A DNA stretch of 64,000 nucleotides from Desulfogranum mediterraneum DSM 13871 (lineage in GTDB: Bacteria > Desulfobacterota > Desulfobulbia > Desulfobulbales > Desulfobulbaceae). The stretch lies in contig NZ_KE387007.1 in assembly GCF_000429965.1 (NCBI RefSeq), forward strand, positions 1-64,000, read 5' to 3'. Each line of letters opens with the position of its first letter. Position 1 is the stretch's first letter. Position numbers and translations under genes: made by a program. Below are positions 29,064 through 38,628 of the stretch, piece by piece. Below the pieces are notes generated by a model. That model had not been told where the DNA came from, made no database searches, and saw only the letters and a list, made by a program, of their open reading frames with translations.

Positions 29064-29801
29064 TCAGCCCAGCTGGGCCAGCAGCCCGCTGCACTGTTCA
29101 CGGATCTGCTCCATCCGGCCATGGTCGGCAAAACTGTAGACCTCTTTGCCGGCGCCGATGATCAGGTGGTCCAGCAGCCTGATGTGGAGGAAGGAGCAGG
29201 CCAGGTAGAGGGAGCGGGTCAGCTCCTGATCCTGGCTGGAGGGCATCAGTTTGCCTGAAGGGTGGTTATGGGCGATGACCAGGGCCGCGGCATTATGGGC
29301 CAGCGCCTCTTTGATCAGTTCCCTGGGGTAGATGGTGTTGACCGCCACCGTGCCCTCGGCCACCACCCGGGCATCGATAATGCCGTGGGCACTGTCCAGA
29401 AAGACCACGGTGAGTACCTCTCGCTCCAGGCCCCGCATGGTGTGGATCAGGTAGTCGGCCACCTCCCGGGAGGAGTGGAGATAGTGTTTGCCTTTCAAGC
29501 GCTGGCGGAGGTAGCGGCGTGCCACCCCCTGGATGAGCTGGAGGGCAAAGACGTTCTTGGGGCCGATCCCCTTGATCCCTCTGAGCTCATGGCCAGGGGC
29601 ATCCAGCACCGCAGGCAGGGAACCGAAGTGGGCCAGGGCTGCCCGGGCCGCTGCCTTGCAGTCCGAGCGGGGGGTGCCGAAGCTGAGCAGCAGCTCGACC
29701 AGTTCTCCATCGCTGAAGGCCTCGATTCCCTGGTCCAGGAACTTGTCCCTCAGCCGCTGGCGATGGCCCCGGCCCTTCTGCTGCCACTGCTCCCTGTTCA
29801 C
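29064..29801 (-). CDS. radC: RadC family JAB-domain protein
   Basis: A 245-residue protein. The N-terminal helix-hairpin-helix region contains LRGIKGIGPKNVFALQLI. The C-terminal JAB/MPN domain carries the metal motif AHNHPSGKLMPSSQDQ (HxH, then Asp ten residues on). RadC was first tied to DNA repair, but its role is unresolved. It starts with GTG at 29801 after AAAGG and lies 18 bp after gatB, so it may be co-transcribed with it. Confidence 0.93.
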   Translation of the reverse strand: MNREQWQQKGRGHRQRLRDKFLDQGIEAFSDGELVELLLSFGTPRSDCKAAARAALAHFGSLPAVLDAPGHELRGIKGIGPKNVFALQLIQGVARRYLRQRLKGKHYLHSSREVADYLIHTMRGLEREVLTVVFLDSAHGIIDARVVAEGTVAVNTIYPRELIKEALAHNAAALVIAHNHPSGKLMPSSQDQELTRSLYLACSFLHIRLLDHLIIGAGKEVYSFADHGRMEQIREQCSGLLAQLG

Positions 29802-29819
29802 GGCCTTTGTCCCAAGGGC

Positions 29820-31247
<1,428 letters not shown>

Positions 31248-31301
31248 GGAAATCCTATCTCTGTGCAAAAAATGTGTTAACGGTGGGGGGATTGGTTCGA
31301 G

Positions 31302-31874
31302 CTAATCCTGATACTCCTGATACTCCTGCTTATCCTGGCTGGTATCCGGGGCGATCCAGTTGCGGATGTGGACCAGCTCCTCGGTCCATCTGTTGGTGGC
31401 ACGGATGGAGATGAACTGGGCGAAGAGGCTGTTGACCAGAAAGGTCAGCTCTTCAAACAGGGCCACCCGCTCCAAGATCTGGCCCTCCAGGCTGTCCGGA
31501 TCTTTGCCGCCATCCTCGGTTCCCGCCGTCTTGGGCAGGCGGACGTTGCGAAATTCCAGGGTGGCTGCAGCCAGGGTGACCCCGTACTCATGGTCTCCCC
31601 GGGCCAGGCGCAGGCGGGCCTGTTCCGGTTTCTTGGCCAGGCGCAATCCTTCCCGGGCCTCTTTGAGCTCGGTCTGCAGGCCCCGGCAGATCACCTTTTC
31701 GCTGGCCTCGCCTTCGCCGTACTCCAACAGCATGTGTTTTTCAAAGATAACAAGGACGTCGCCGATCCCGGGAAGGTCGACATAGCCTCCCCTTTCCTCG
31801 GACTTGTACCATAACCAGGCGAGAAACTCCTGGCCGAGAAACCTTTTTTCCTGTATCAGATCAACAAGATCCAT
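31302..31874 (-). CDS. Conserved protein of unknown function
   Basis: A 190-residue protein starting with DLIQEKRFLGQEFLAWLWYK. It is acidic, helical at the C-terminus (ERVALFEELTFLVNSLFAQF) and ends in a Gln/Glu/Tyr-rich tail. I recall similar proteins encoded near RdgC-like genes in Desulfobacterota, and an RdgC-like gene lies 2.9 kb upstream here, so a joint role in recombination is possible but unproven. It lies 54 bp upstream of gatB on the same strand. Confidence 0.72.
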   Translation of the reverse strand: MDLVDLIQEKRFLGQEFLAWLWYKSEERGGYVDLPGIGDVLVIFEKHMLLEYGEGEASEKVICRGLQTELKEAREGLRLAKKPEQARLRLARGDHEYGVTLAAATLEFRNVRLPKTAGTEDGGKDPDSLEGQILERVALFEELTFLVNSLFAQFISIRATNRWTEELVHIRNWIAPDTSQDKQEYQEYQD

Positions 31875-32058
31875 TGATGATGTCCACTGTCATAAGTGAT
31901 GGTTGCCGGGAGGGTCGGCTGCGACCTTCCCGGATAAAAGCCGGCATGATTAAAGCGCTCTTTTCTTCCAGGAACCCTACGCGCCCTTTCCCCCTTTCCT
32001 TGGAGCATTCGCACCCATCTTCCGTCCTGGCGGCGAGGCCGGTATCCAATCAGGAGGC

Positions 32059-32195
32059 CTGGGAGTCCGTCGGGCTCAAGAAAAGTGAAACATGTAATTT
32101 GTTGTAATTATTGTATTTAATTCAAAAATCGATATTATGCGAAAAGTATCAATAGCTTATCTGTCTCAAAGTTTGAAAGTCCGACAGACTCCTAG
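32059..32195. repeat. MITE-like element, copy 1
   Basis: About 137 bp, AT-rich inside, with imperfect terminal inverted repeats: GGAGTCCGTCGG at the left and CCGACAGACTCC at the right. The interior (AATTTGTTGTAATTATTGTA and onward) closely matches copy 2 at 32562-32710. No reading frame for a transposase is present. Confidence 0.8.
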
Positions 32196-32358
32196 GGCGC
32201 CATACTGTTCAGGAATGACGACGACTACCAAAGCACCTACACCCTCGCGACAACATCTGACAGGAGAGCAAATAGTTACCCTGCCCAGATCCTCTCTACC
32301 GCATCCTGCAGACCGATATATAAAGGAGCTCTTTGCCCCTCATGCATACGTCTCTACC

Positions 32359-32385
32359 GTCATGCCCGCGCAGGCGGGCATCCAG
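32359..32385 (+). repeat. REP/dRS3-like palindromic unit, forward
   Basis: The unit begins GTCATGCCCGCGCAGGCGGG and ends CATCCAG. It is palindromic in its core (GCCCGC and GCGGGC) and resembles the ATTCCC-N8-GGGAAT repeats common in proteobacteria. It faces a second unit at 32500-32526. Confidence 0.8.
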
Positions 32386-32499
32386 GGTTGCTCCGCATAT
32401 ACTTTCCTTCTTTCACGTCTTGCCCCCGAAGGCTGAGTGTATTATTCCGTTTGCTCATTCAAGATGAAGACGCAAGGATTCTTCTTCATTCCTTCAAAA

Positions 32500-32526
32500 C
32501 TGGATTCCCGCCTTCGCGGGAATGAC
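32500..32526 (-). repeat. REP/dRS3-like palindromic unit, reverse
   Basis: The unit begins CTGGATTCCCGCCTTCGCGG and ends GAATGAC, the reverse complement of the unit at 32359-32385 except for a few bases. Next to it AAGATGAAG (32461) and CTTCATCTT (32528) extend the symmetry. The two units bound about 115 bp of unrelated sequence. Confidence 0.8.
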
Positions 32527-32561
32527 GCTTCATCTTCATCTTGATCAGCGGAGTACCTCCC

Positions 32562-32710
32562 AGGAGTCTGTCGGACTCAAGAAGGGCTAAGCCTGTAATT
32601 TGTTGTAATTATTATATTTAATGAAAAAATCGATATCAAGCGAAAAGTATCACGTTGTGTAATATCAATAACTTATCTGTCTCAAGGTTTGAAGGTCCGA
32701 CAGACTCTTA
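32562..32710. repeat. MITE-like element, copy 2, ending on the TPR gene stop codon
   Basis: About 149 bp with terminal inverted repeats (AGGAGTCTGTCGGAC at the left, GTCCGACAGACTCTT at the right) and an interior nearly identical to copy 1, plus about 15 extra bases near 32652. The last bases of the right repeat are the TAA stop of the minus-strand TPR gene. Confidence 0.82.
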
Positions 32711-34690
32711 GAGTTCAAGGGAGAGCGAACTTCCCTCTGACTGCTGTTCCTGTTGCCTCAATACCTGCTCAAAGATCGCCGTGGCCTGTTGCTGGTATTG
32801 GTCCGCCTCCTCGTTCTTTCGTTGACTGAGACAGACCTTGGCCAACTCCTGGAGGATGGCGCCCACACTGGGGTGCTCCTTGCCCTGGTTCTGCTCTGCA
32901 ATGGCCAGGGTCTGGAGGTAACAGGCCTCTGCCTCGGCATACATCCGTTGGAGGCGGTAGGATTCGGCCAGGCTGTTCAGGCTGATGGCCAGTTGCGGAT
33001 GGGTGGGGCGCAGGGTACTGCGGCGGATGGCCACCAGCTGCTCGTAGAGGGGCACCGCCTCCTTCTCCAACTCCAGTTCCATGCACAGGGCGGCCAGTTT
33101 TTCCAGGACCGCGCTGTTGTTGGGGTGGTCCTTACCCAGGCTCTTTTCCATGATCCCCAGGGCCTTCTTGTAGAGGGACAGGGCCTTGTCGTACTCGCCC
33201 AGGGTCTCCTGGAGTTCACCGATCTGGAACCAGCTGAGAGCCAACTCCGGGTGCTCCTGGCCCAGCTCCCTGGAGAAGAGGGTCATGGCCTCCTTGTAGA
33301 GGGGGCCGGATTTCTGGTATTGGCCGCTGACCACATAGGTATAGGCCAGGTCCCGTTTGATCCGGGCCAGTTCCAGCGGGGCAATGGCATGATCCTGGTT
33401 GCCCAGGCGGACACACTGCTCCAGCCAGTGGATGGCCTTGTCGTACCGGTAGAGTTGCCGGGCCGTGGTTCCGGCGGCATAGAGGTAGGAGAGCTTGCTC
33501 CCATCCTGGGCAATGGCCTGTTCGTAGCGGCCCAGGGCGGTGATCAGATCTATCCGGCACGCTGCCAGGCGACCGCTGTAAAAGGTGGCCCTGGCCTGGT
33601 CAGCTGAGCCCAGACCGCTGACCTCGGCCAGCAGGGCCTCTGCAGGGGCGGCCTCGCCGCTCAGCAGCTGTGCTCTGGCCTGTTGAGTTTTTTCCGGGTC
33701 CAGCTGGGCTTGGAGCTCATCGAGCAGCTGGAGCACCTCCTGGTAGCAGGCCAGTTCCTGGCGGTAGTTGTCGTCCAGGAGGGTGAGCTTGTCGTTGATG
33801 ACCACCATCTTGCGCTGGAGGATATCCCGCTGTCCATCCTCCTGGGAGCTGATCGCCTCTTCCAGGGCCCGACGCTGTTGTTCTTCCTGGCTGTTTAAGC
33901 GGCTGCCATACTCCTCCAGGGAGAGGCTGATCGCTGCCACTGCTGCCAGGGGGGCCATCTCTTCCCTGAGTTCTGCCGAGGGTGCTGGAGACGGCTTCTC
34001 TTGCCGTCCGGATGGGGCGTCCGCCTGGCCAGTTTCAAGCGCTTCGACCTCTACCTCTGCTACCTCTGCTTCTACTTCTTCTACCGCTTCGGCCAGCGCC
34101 TCTGCAGCGACGGCAGCCTCGGTTTGCCCTGTCGTTGCTGCCGCTCCGGTCTCTTCTGAGCCAGGCTGGGCAGGTTCAGGCTCATCGCCGCCAGGTGCCT
34201 CGGCTTGAATCTCGGGTTCCGGGCTGGCGACTGCTGCTTCGGGCAACGGCTCGGGCTCGGCTTCCGGTTCAAGCTCAGGCTCCGCTTCAATTTCAAACTC
34301 AAGCTCAAGCTCTGCCTGCGGTTCCGCTCTATCCTGTGCAGCCGCAGCCATTTCCTCCCGCTCCTCCTTCATCTCTGTTTGAAGAGGAGGCGGGGGCAGT
34401 TCCTCTTCCGGGCTTTCCGGGGCCAAGGGGCCAGCTACCTCATGTCTAGATACCTCATCCGCTGTCACGGTTGCAGGCGCAGCAACCTGTTCCTGGTCGG
34501 CGGGTTCCTCGCTCACCAGAGGTTGCGGCTCTTCTTCGGTTTCCAGAGCTGCAAGGGGGGAGGGTGCTGCCTGCTCTACCTGTTCTTGGGGGCTTGGTGC
34601 ACTCTCTTTTTTCTGGAGCACTTTTTTGACAACAACGACAACCACAAGCAGTACAACGATGCCAAGTCCGAGAAGCAGGTAGATATTCAT
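32708..34690 (-). CDS. Membrane-anchored TPR protein with long acidic linker
   Basis: A 660-residue protein. One N-terminal membrane helix (LLLGLGIVVLLVVVVVV) is followed by a low-complexity linker of about 210 residues rich in Glu, Pro and Ala. A coiled coil (about 255-345) leads to a C-terminal array of about seven TPR units, several of the 42-residue kinesin-light-chain type (YDKALSLYKKALGIMEKSLG, YAEAEACYLQTLAIAEQNQG). Such proteins are scaffolds; the partner is unknown. GGAGGGACA precedes the ATG at 34690. The stop codon lies at the edge of a MITE-like element, so the C-terminus may have been set by its insertion. Confidence 0.87.
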   Translation of the reverse strand: MNIYLLLGLGIVVLLVVVVVVKKVLQKKESAPSPQEQVEQAAPSPLAALETEEEPQPLVSEEPADQEQVAAPATVTADEVSRHEVAGPLAPESPEEELPPPPLQTEMKEEREEMAAAAQDRAEPQAELELEFEIEAEPELEPEAEPEPLPEAAVASPEPEIQAEAPGGDEPEPAQPGSEETGAAATTGQTEAAVAAEALAEAVEEVEAEVAEVEVEALETGQADAPSGRQEKPSPAPSAELREEMAPLAAVAAISLSLEEYGSRLNSQEEQQRRALEEAISSQEDGQRDILQRKMVVINDKLTLLDDNYRQELACYQEVLQLLDELQAQLDPEKTQQARAQLLSGEAAPAEALLAEVSGLGSADQARATFYSGRLAACRIDLITALGRYEQAIAQDGSKLSYLYAAGTTARQLYRYDKAIHWLEQCVRLGNQDHAIAPLELARIKRDLAYTYVVSGQYQKSGPLYKEAMTLFSRELGQEHPELALSWFQIGELQETLGEYDKALSLYKKALGIMEKSLGKDHPNNSAVLEKLAALCMELELEKEAVPLYEQLVAIRRSTLRPTHPQLAISLNSLAESYRLQRMYAEAEACYLQTLAIAEQNQGKEHPSVGAILQELAKVCLSQRKNEEADQYQQQATAIFEQVLRQQEQQSEGSSLSLEL

Positions 34691-34749
34691 TGTCCCTCCG
34701 TATGGATAGGTGGTGAGTAGGCGAGCGTTTCTCTGGGTACAACAGGGGC

Positions 34750-35355
34750 TTAGAGCAGGATGGCCGGCCCCATGTTGTCGTATCCGGCCGCAGCCTCTCC
34801 CTCTGCCATCCTCTGGCCGATCAGCCAGGGGATCTGGAGTACCAGCGACATCTCAAAGGTCTCCTTGAACAGATCCTCCAGCAGGGCATGGGCCTTCTTG
34901 CTGGTGGAAAAGAAGAGCAGGGTGTTGTCGGAGAGGTTCCAGCAGAGGTCGTAGGTGGAGGGGATGGGGGCTGATTTGCGGACCAGTTCTGCCCGGACCC
35001 GTTCCTTGATCTCCAGGCGGGCGGCCCGGCTCAGGCGGGGTAGCTCTTTTTCCTGCTTGATCCGTTCCTCTTCCTTCATGGTGTACTTCTTGAGGACCGC
35101 CGGCGAGACCTTGCGTTCGTCGATTCGCATGGTCAGGACCACGTAATCACCGGCTGCGTAGGAGCTGTAGGCAAAGTCTGAATCAAACATGTTGGCCACC
35201 GAGACCCAGCCGATGGAGTATTCATCCATGGTGTCGTCTATGTCCTGGAAACTATGTGCCACCACCCGATCTGCAACAAAGTCCCAGAAATGATCAGGTA
35301 GTTCGCCTGTGACTGAAAAGCGTGTAAATGATGCCGAGCCCGAGAGTAATCCCAT
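34750..35355 (-). CDS. RdgC-like recombination-associated protein (short deltaproteobacterial form)
   Basis: A 201-residue protein starting MGLLSGSASFTRFSVTGELP, then YSIGWVSVANMFDSDF, YVVLTMRIDERKVSPAVLKK, IKERVRAELVRK and YDLCWNLSDNTLLFFS. This pattern matches, from memory, proteins of Geobacter and relatives assigned to the RdgC family, which in E. coli binds DNA and modulates RecA. The ATG at 35355 is preferred over a TTG at 35373. It lies 60 bp upstream of the TPR gene on the same strand. The family assignment is moderate and needs a profile search. Confidence 0.7.
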   Translation of the reverse strand: MGLLSGSASFTRFSVTGELPDHFWDFVADRVVAHSFQDIDDTMDEYSIGWVSVANMFDSDFAYSSYAAGDYVVLTMRIDERKVSPAVLKKYTMKEEERIKQEKELPRLSRAARLEIKERVRAELVRKSAPIPSTYDLCWNLSDNTLLFFSTSKKAHALLEDLFKETFEMSLVLQIPWLIGQRMAEGEAAAGYDNMGPAILL

Positions 35356-35385
35356 AACCGTCCACAATTTCAAGATGTTTTTTAT

Positions 35386-35412
35386 GTGCCCCGCCCGGGG
35401 CGCACTTTTTTT
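35386..35412 (+). terminator. Orphan terminator-like hairpin upstream of the RdgC-like gene
   Basis: GTGCCCCG and CGGGGCGCAC form a GC-rich stem followed by seven T residues on the plus strand. No plus-strand gene ends here; the hairpin lies in the leader region of the minus-strand RdgC-like gene. Confidence 0.55.
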
Positions 35413-35810
35413 GTTTCGTCTCCAGGGTATCTCGAATACGCAGGTTTTTCAATCAGAGTCAAGCCGGGCGGAAAAATTCGGGATAGCCATACCTTTGAAG
35501 GTATAGGGGACAACTCCAGGTATGATGCCGACTTGGCAGAAAAAAGAGCTCTTCAAGCTGGCCTTTAGTGATATAGCAAACCTGGAAAGAGGCAACAAGA
35601 TATTTAGATGATCTGGATTGATTAGAGGAGAGAGGATTCCCCCAGGGCCCCGCTTTCTGCCGACAGGGAACTCTGGCAGCTCGATCCGGGACCCCTCTGG
35701 GTGGGGGGAGGGGCAAGCCGGAAGGAGCAGGGGCAGGCAGCGATCAGGAGGGCTCTGTTATTTCTTGGCTGCGCTCTGCCAATAAAAGAAGCAGTCCCTT
35801 TCTTTTTTTG
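35413..35810. other. Intergenic stretch upstream of the tRNA cassette
   Basis: Contains a small hairpin (ATACCTT and AAGGTAT near 35490-35506) and otherwise nothing I can assign. Short open frames here have no ribosome sites and match nothing known. Confidence 0.4.
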
Positions 35811-35839
35811 TTGACACCCTCGGTTCAAACGAGTAAAAA
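35811..35839 (+). promoter_or_regulatory. Promoter of tRNA cassette 1
   Basis: TTGACA (35811-35816) and TAAAAA (35834-35839) are 17 bp apart, 19 bp before the tRNA-Lys. A GC-rich discriminator (GGGCTCC) follows, as in promoters under stringent control. Confidence 0.7.
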
Positions 35840-35857
35840 GGGCTCCTCAAAACACGG

Positions 35858-35933
35858 GGGTCGTTAACTCAGCCGGTAGAGTATCTGCCTTTTAAGCAGA
35901 GAGTCGCGCGTTCGAGCCGCGCACGACCCACCA
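35858..35933 (+). tRNA. tRNA-Lys (TTT), copy 1
   Basis: A 76-nt cloverleaf with encoded CCA. Acceptor GGGTCGT pairs with ACGACCC, the T loop is TTCGAGC, and the anticodon TTT is at 35891-35893. Confidence 0.96.
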
Positions 35934-35950
35934 TTTTTATATACAGACCT

Positions 35951-36028
35951 GTCCCCATCGTCTAGTCAGGTCCAGGACACCGGCCTTTCACGCCGGCAAC
36001 AGGGGTTCGAATCCCCTTGGGGACGCCA
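35951..36028 (+). tRNA. tRNA-Glu (TTC), copy 1
   Basis: A 78-nt cloverleaf with encoded CCA. Acceptor GTCCCCA pairs with TGGGGAC, the T loop is TTCGAAT, and the anticodon TTC is at 35987-35989. It lies 17 nt after tRNA-Lys in one transcript. Confidence 0.96.
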
Positions 36029-36035
36029 TATACAA

Positions 36036-36066
36036 AGGCCCTGGGCATCATGCTCAGGGCCTTTTC
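36036..36066 (+). terminator. Terminator of tRNA cassette 1
   Basis: AAGGCCCTGGGCAT pairs with ATGCTCAGGGCCTT and is followed by TTTTC, directly after the tRNA-Glu. Confidence 0.9.
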
Positions 36067-36220
36067 TGTTTTCAGGGCTTCGGCTGGAGAGAGCCTTGGC
36101 CGCGGATGGCAACTCTTCATCTCTCGGGTTGTTGCCGTTATCGCTCCCCAACCGTCCCGAGCAGGTCGGGGAAGGGTTCTTCAAGTCTGAAAAAAAAACG
36201 TCTCTTGGTACAACTCCCTG

Positions 36221-36249
36221 TTGACACCAGCCACGGAACCGGGTAAAAG
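36221..36249 (+). promoter_or_regulatory. Promoter of tRNA cassette 2
   Basis: TTGACA (36221-36226) and TAAAAG (36244-36249) are 17 bp apart, the same geometry as the promoter of cassette 1, although the spacer sequence has diverged. Confidence 0.7.
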
Positions 36250-36267
36250 AGCACCTCGAAACACGGG

Positions 36268-36343
36268 GGGTCGTTAACTCAGCCGGTAGAGTATCTGCCT
36301 TTTAAGCAGAGAGTCGCGCGTTCGAGCCGCGCACGACCCACCA
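36268..36343 (+). tRNA. tRNA-Lys (TTT), copy 2
   Basis: Identical in sequence to the copy at 35858-35933 and 410 bp downstream of it, with encoded CCA and anticodon TTT. Confidence 0.96.
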
Positions 36344-36360
36344 TTTTTATATACAGACCT

Positions 36361-36438
36361 GTCCCCATCGTCTAGTCAGGTCCAGGACACCGGCCTTTCA
36401 CGCCGGCAACAGGGGTTCGAATCCCCTTGGGGACGCCA
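36361..36438 (+). tRNA. tRNA-Glu (TTC), copy 2
   Basis: Identical to the copy at 35951-36028, with encoded CCA and anticodon TTC, 17 nt after tRNA-Lys copy 2. Confidence 0.96.
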
Positions 36439-36445
36439 TATACAG

Positions 36446-36476
36446 AGGCCCTGAGCATCATGCTCAGGGCCTTTTC
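36446..36476 (+). terminator. Terminator of tRNA cassette 2
   Basis: A perfect stem GGCCCTGAGCAT and ATGCTCAGGGCC followed by TTTTC; nearly the same as the terminator of cassette 1. Confidence 0.92.
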
Positions 36477-36753
36477 TGTTTTCAGACCACCTTGAAGCGT
36501 TGCCCCCTCTTTATCCCTCGACCATATTGTTGAACAAAGGATTCCGGAGAGAGGGCCCCAGGAAAAGTGGAGAAGCATGGCCTTTTTCAGCCATTCTATG
36601 GTAAGATATACTATGGTTTGCGTTTTTGATAGTTAAGGAGTCAGGGGGAGGGGAGCGATCCTGAAGCCGACTCCGAAGAGGAGAAAGGGGCGGAGAGTAT
36701 CTTTCAGCTCTGTCTTCAACAAGCCAACTGTTGCCCAGCCTGACCACTGTTCT
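36477..36753 (+). other. Leader region of the partner-switching operon
   Basis: About 280 bp between the tRNA terminator and the phosphatase gene. It must hold the operon promoter, but no box pair stands out; an AT-rich stretch (AAGATATACTATGG near 36602) is the best candidate. No repeat or hairpin of note. Confidence 0.4.
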
Positions 36754-38628
36754 ATGCTTCAGCCCAAGACCCTGCAGCAGCGCACCATTATCTATCTCAT
36801 CCTGCCGGTCTTTCTTTTCCTGACCCTGGTGGGGCTGGTGGGTTTTCGGGCGGTGAGGAGCCTGCTGCTCGAGCAGTGGGGCCAGACCGCCCTGGCGCAG
36901 CTGGACAAGGCTGCCCACAATATCGATATGCAGCTGAAGCGGCCCAAGGATCTGCTGCTGCTCCTGGATGGGATCAGCAGGGCAGATGCAGAGCGTCGGG
37001 TGCACGAGTTCATTGTTGAGCGACTCCGCCAGCTGGACGGAGTGGTGGCCATTGATACCCAGTGGCCTGCCCGCCTGGCCAGTCAGGGGCTGCGGATACG
37101 GCGACCGATGGAGTTGTACCAGCGACACCGTCGGCGGGAGGCCGTTCCTGTCGGGCGATTGGAGGTCAAGCCGCCCCAGTATACCGCCGAGTTGGGTAAA
37201 AAAACGGTCCTGCTCTCCAGTCAGCTGGCCAACGCCAGCAACGAGCTGGTCGGCAAGGTGGAGGTGATGCTGGATTTCGGCCGGCTCATTGCCCAGACCA
37301 CCCAGTCGGAGTGGTGGCAGACCTATACGGCCTATATCATTGATCAGGAGGGCCACATCCTGGCCGGAACGACCGCTGCCGATTCAGGCCTTCCGCTCGA
37401 CCACGCCCTCAGCTTCGGGGAGGCAGGTGCGTTGGAACAACGGACCCTGGAAGCCTTGAGACAGGAGCGCTCAGGGCTCATCTTCGGTACAGGCTCGCCA
37501 CCCACGGAAATCAGCGGTTTCTACCGTCTGCATGAGGCCCCCTGGACCATGGTGATCATAGCCCCGGGAGAAGAGGTGCTCCAGCCCATTGTTCGCTTCC
37601 GGGCGATCTCCTTTCTTGCCTTCCTCTCCTGTATCGTGATCCTGCTCTGGTTCATCCGTTCAAGTCTCAGCAAGACCACCCAGGCCATTGAACAGGTCTC
37701 ACAGGCCGCGGATGACCTGGCCAACGGTCTGTTTTCCCGTCCCCTGGAGGTGACCAGCGAGGACGAGGTGGGCGATCTGCTGCGCAGCTTCAACCGGATG
37801 ACCAGCCAGTTGCAGCGAGGGGTGCAGCTGCAGAGGGCCATGGCCATTGCCAGGGAGGTTCAGCTGACCCTGCTGCCCCAAAAGGACTATCTCGGTCAGG
37901 GGCTCACAGCCAGCGGGATCAGCATCTACTGTGACGAGACCGGCGGGGATTACTTTGACTTCATAGAGTCGGAACATCGCCCCGGCACCGTCCATCTGGT
38001 GGTGGGCGATGTGGTCGGTCATGGGATCGGTGCCGCCCTGCTCATGGCTACCCTCAGGGGGCTGCTGCGGGCCAGGGTTCAGCAGGAGGGGAGTGCGGAC
38101 GAGCTCATTGGCGATGTCAACCGCTACCTCTGTCGGGATACGCTCCCCTACGGCAACTTTTCCTCCCTCTTTTACCTGGAGATTGAAGCCGAGCGTCGTC
38201 TGATCCGCTGGGTCAGGGCCGGCCATGATCCGGCCCTGCTCTATCTCTGCCAGGAGGAGTGCTGGCGTGAGCTCCAGGGGCAGGGAATGGTTATGGGCCT
38301 TGATCCCGGGGCCGGATTCCGGGGAGACAGCCTGGTGCTGGGGCCGGGGCGCCATATCCTGCTCATCGGCAGTGACGGGGTCTGGGAGGTGGAAAACGAA
38401 GAAGGTCAACCCTTTGGCAAGGAGCGGCTCAAGGAGGTCGTCCGCCACCATGCCCATGCCCGGCCCAGAGAGATCCTGGAGCGGATCACCGAGGCGATTA
38501 CCCGTTTCAGGGGCCGGGTGGAGCCGGTGGATGATATCACCCTGGTTGCCGTTGCCCTGGAGGCCGAGGCTGCAGATCGCCCCGCTGTGATGACGGTGCA
38601 GGAATCAACAGGGAGAGATGATGGCTGA
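36754..38628 (+). CDS. RsbU-like membrane serine phosphatase (Cache-HAMP-PP2C)
   Basis: A 624-residue protein. Membrane helices at about 11-33 and 285-305 bracket a periplasmic sensor region of Cache-like pattern (WWQTYTAYIIDQEGHILAG, GFYRLHEAPWTMVIIAPGEE). A HAMP domain (about 306-365; EDEVGDLLRSFNRMTSQLQ) leads to a SpoIIE/PP2C phosphatase (about 390-610) with its metal aspartates in DETGGDYFDF, VVGDVVGHGIGAAL, IGSDGVWEVENEEG and EPVDDITLVAVA. Such enzymes dephosphorylate a STAS antagonist; one is encoded three genes downstream. No clear ribosome site precedes the ATG. It overlaps the ABC gene by 11 bp. Confidence 0.92.
   Translation: MLQPKTLQQRTIIYLILPVFLFLTLVGLVGFRAVRSLLLEQWGQTALAQLDKAAHNIDMQLKRPKDLLLLLDGISRADAERRVHEFIVERLRQLDGVVAIDTQWPARLASQGLRIRRPMELYQRHRRREAVPVGRLEVKPPQYTAELGKKTVLLSSQLANASNELVGKVEVMLDFGRLIAQTTQSEWWQTYTAYIIDQEGHILAGTTAADSGLPLDHALSFGEAGALEQRTLEALRQERSGLIFGTGSPPTEISGFYRLHEAPWTMVIIAPGEEVLQPIVRFRAISFLAFLSCIVILLWFIRSSLSKTTQAIEQVSQAADDLANGLFSRPLEVTSEDEVGDLLRSFNRMTSQLQRGVQLQRAMAIAREVQLTLLPQKDYLGQGLTASGISIYCDETGGDYFDFIESEHRPGTVHLVVGDVVGHGIGAALLMATLRGLLRARVQQEGSADELIGDVNRYLCRDTLPYGNFSSLFYLEIEAERRLIRWVRAGHDPALLYLCQEECWRELQGQGMVMGLDPGAGFRGDSLVLGPGRHILLIGSDGVWEVENEEGQPFGKERLKEVVRHHAHARPREILERITEAITRFRGRVEPVDDITLVAVALEAEAADRPAVMTVQESTGRDDG

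Noticed and set aside
35568-35610. GCAAACC-TGGAAAGAGG, resembling the start of a cyclic di-GMP (GEMM) riboswitch
   Set aside because: The second half (ACGCAAAGCC and the tetraloop receptor) is missing and no plus-strand gene follows.
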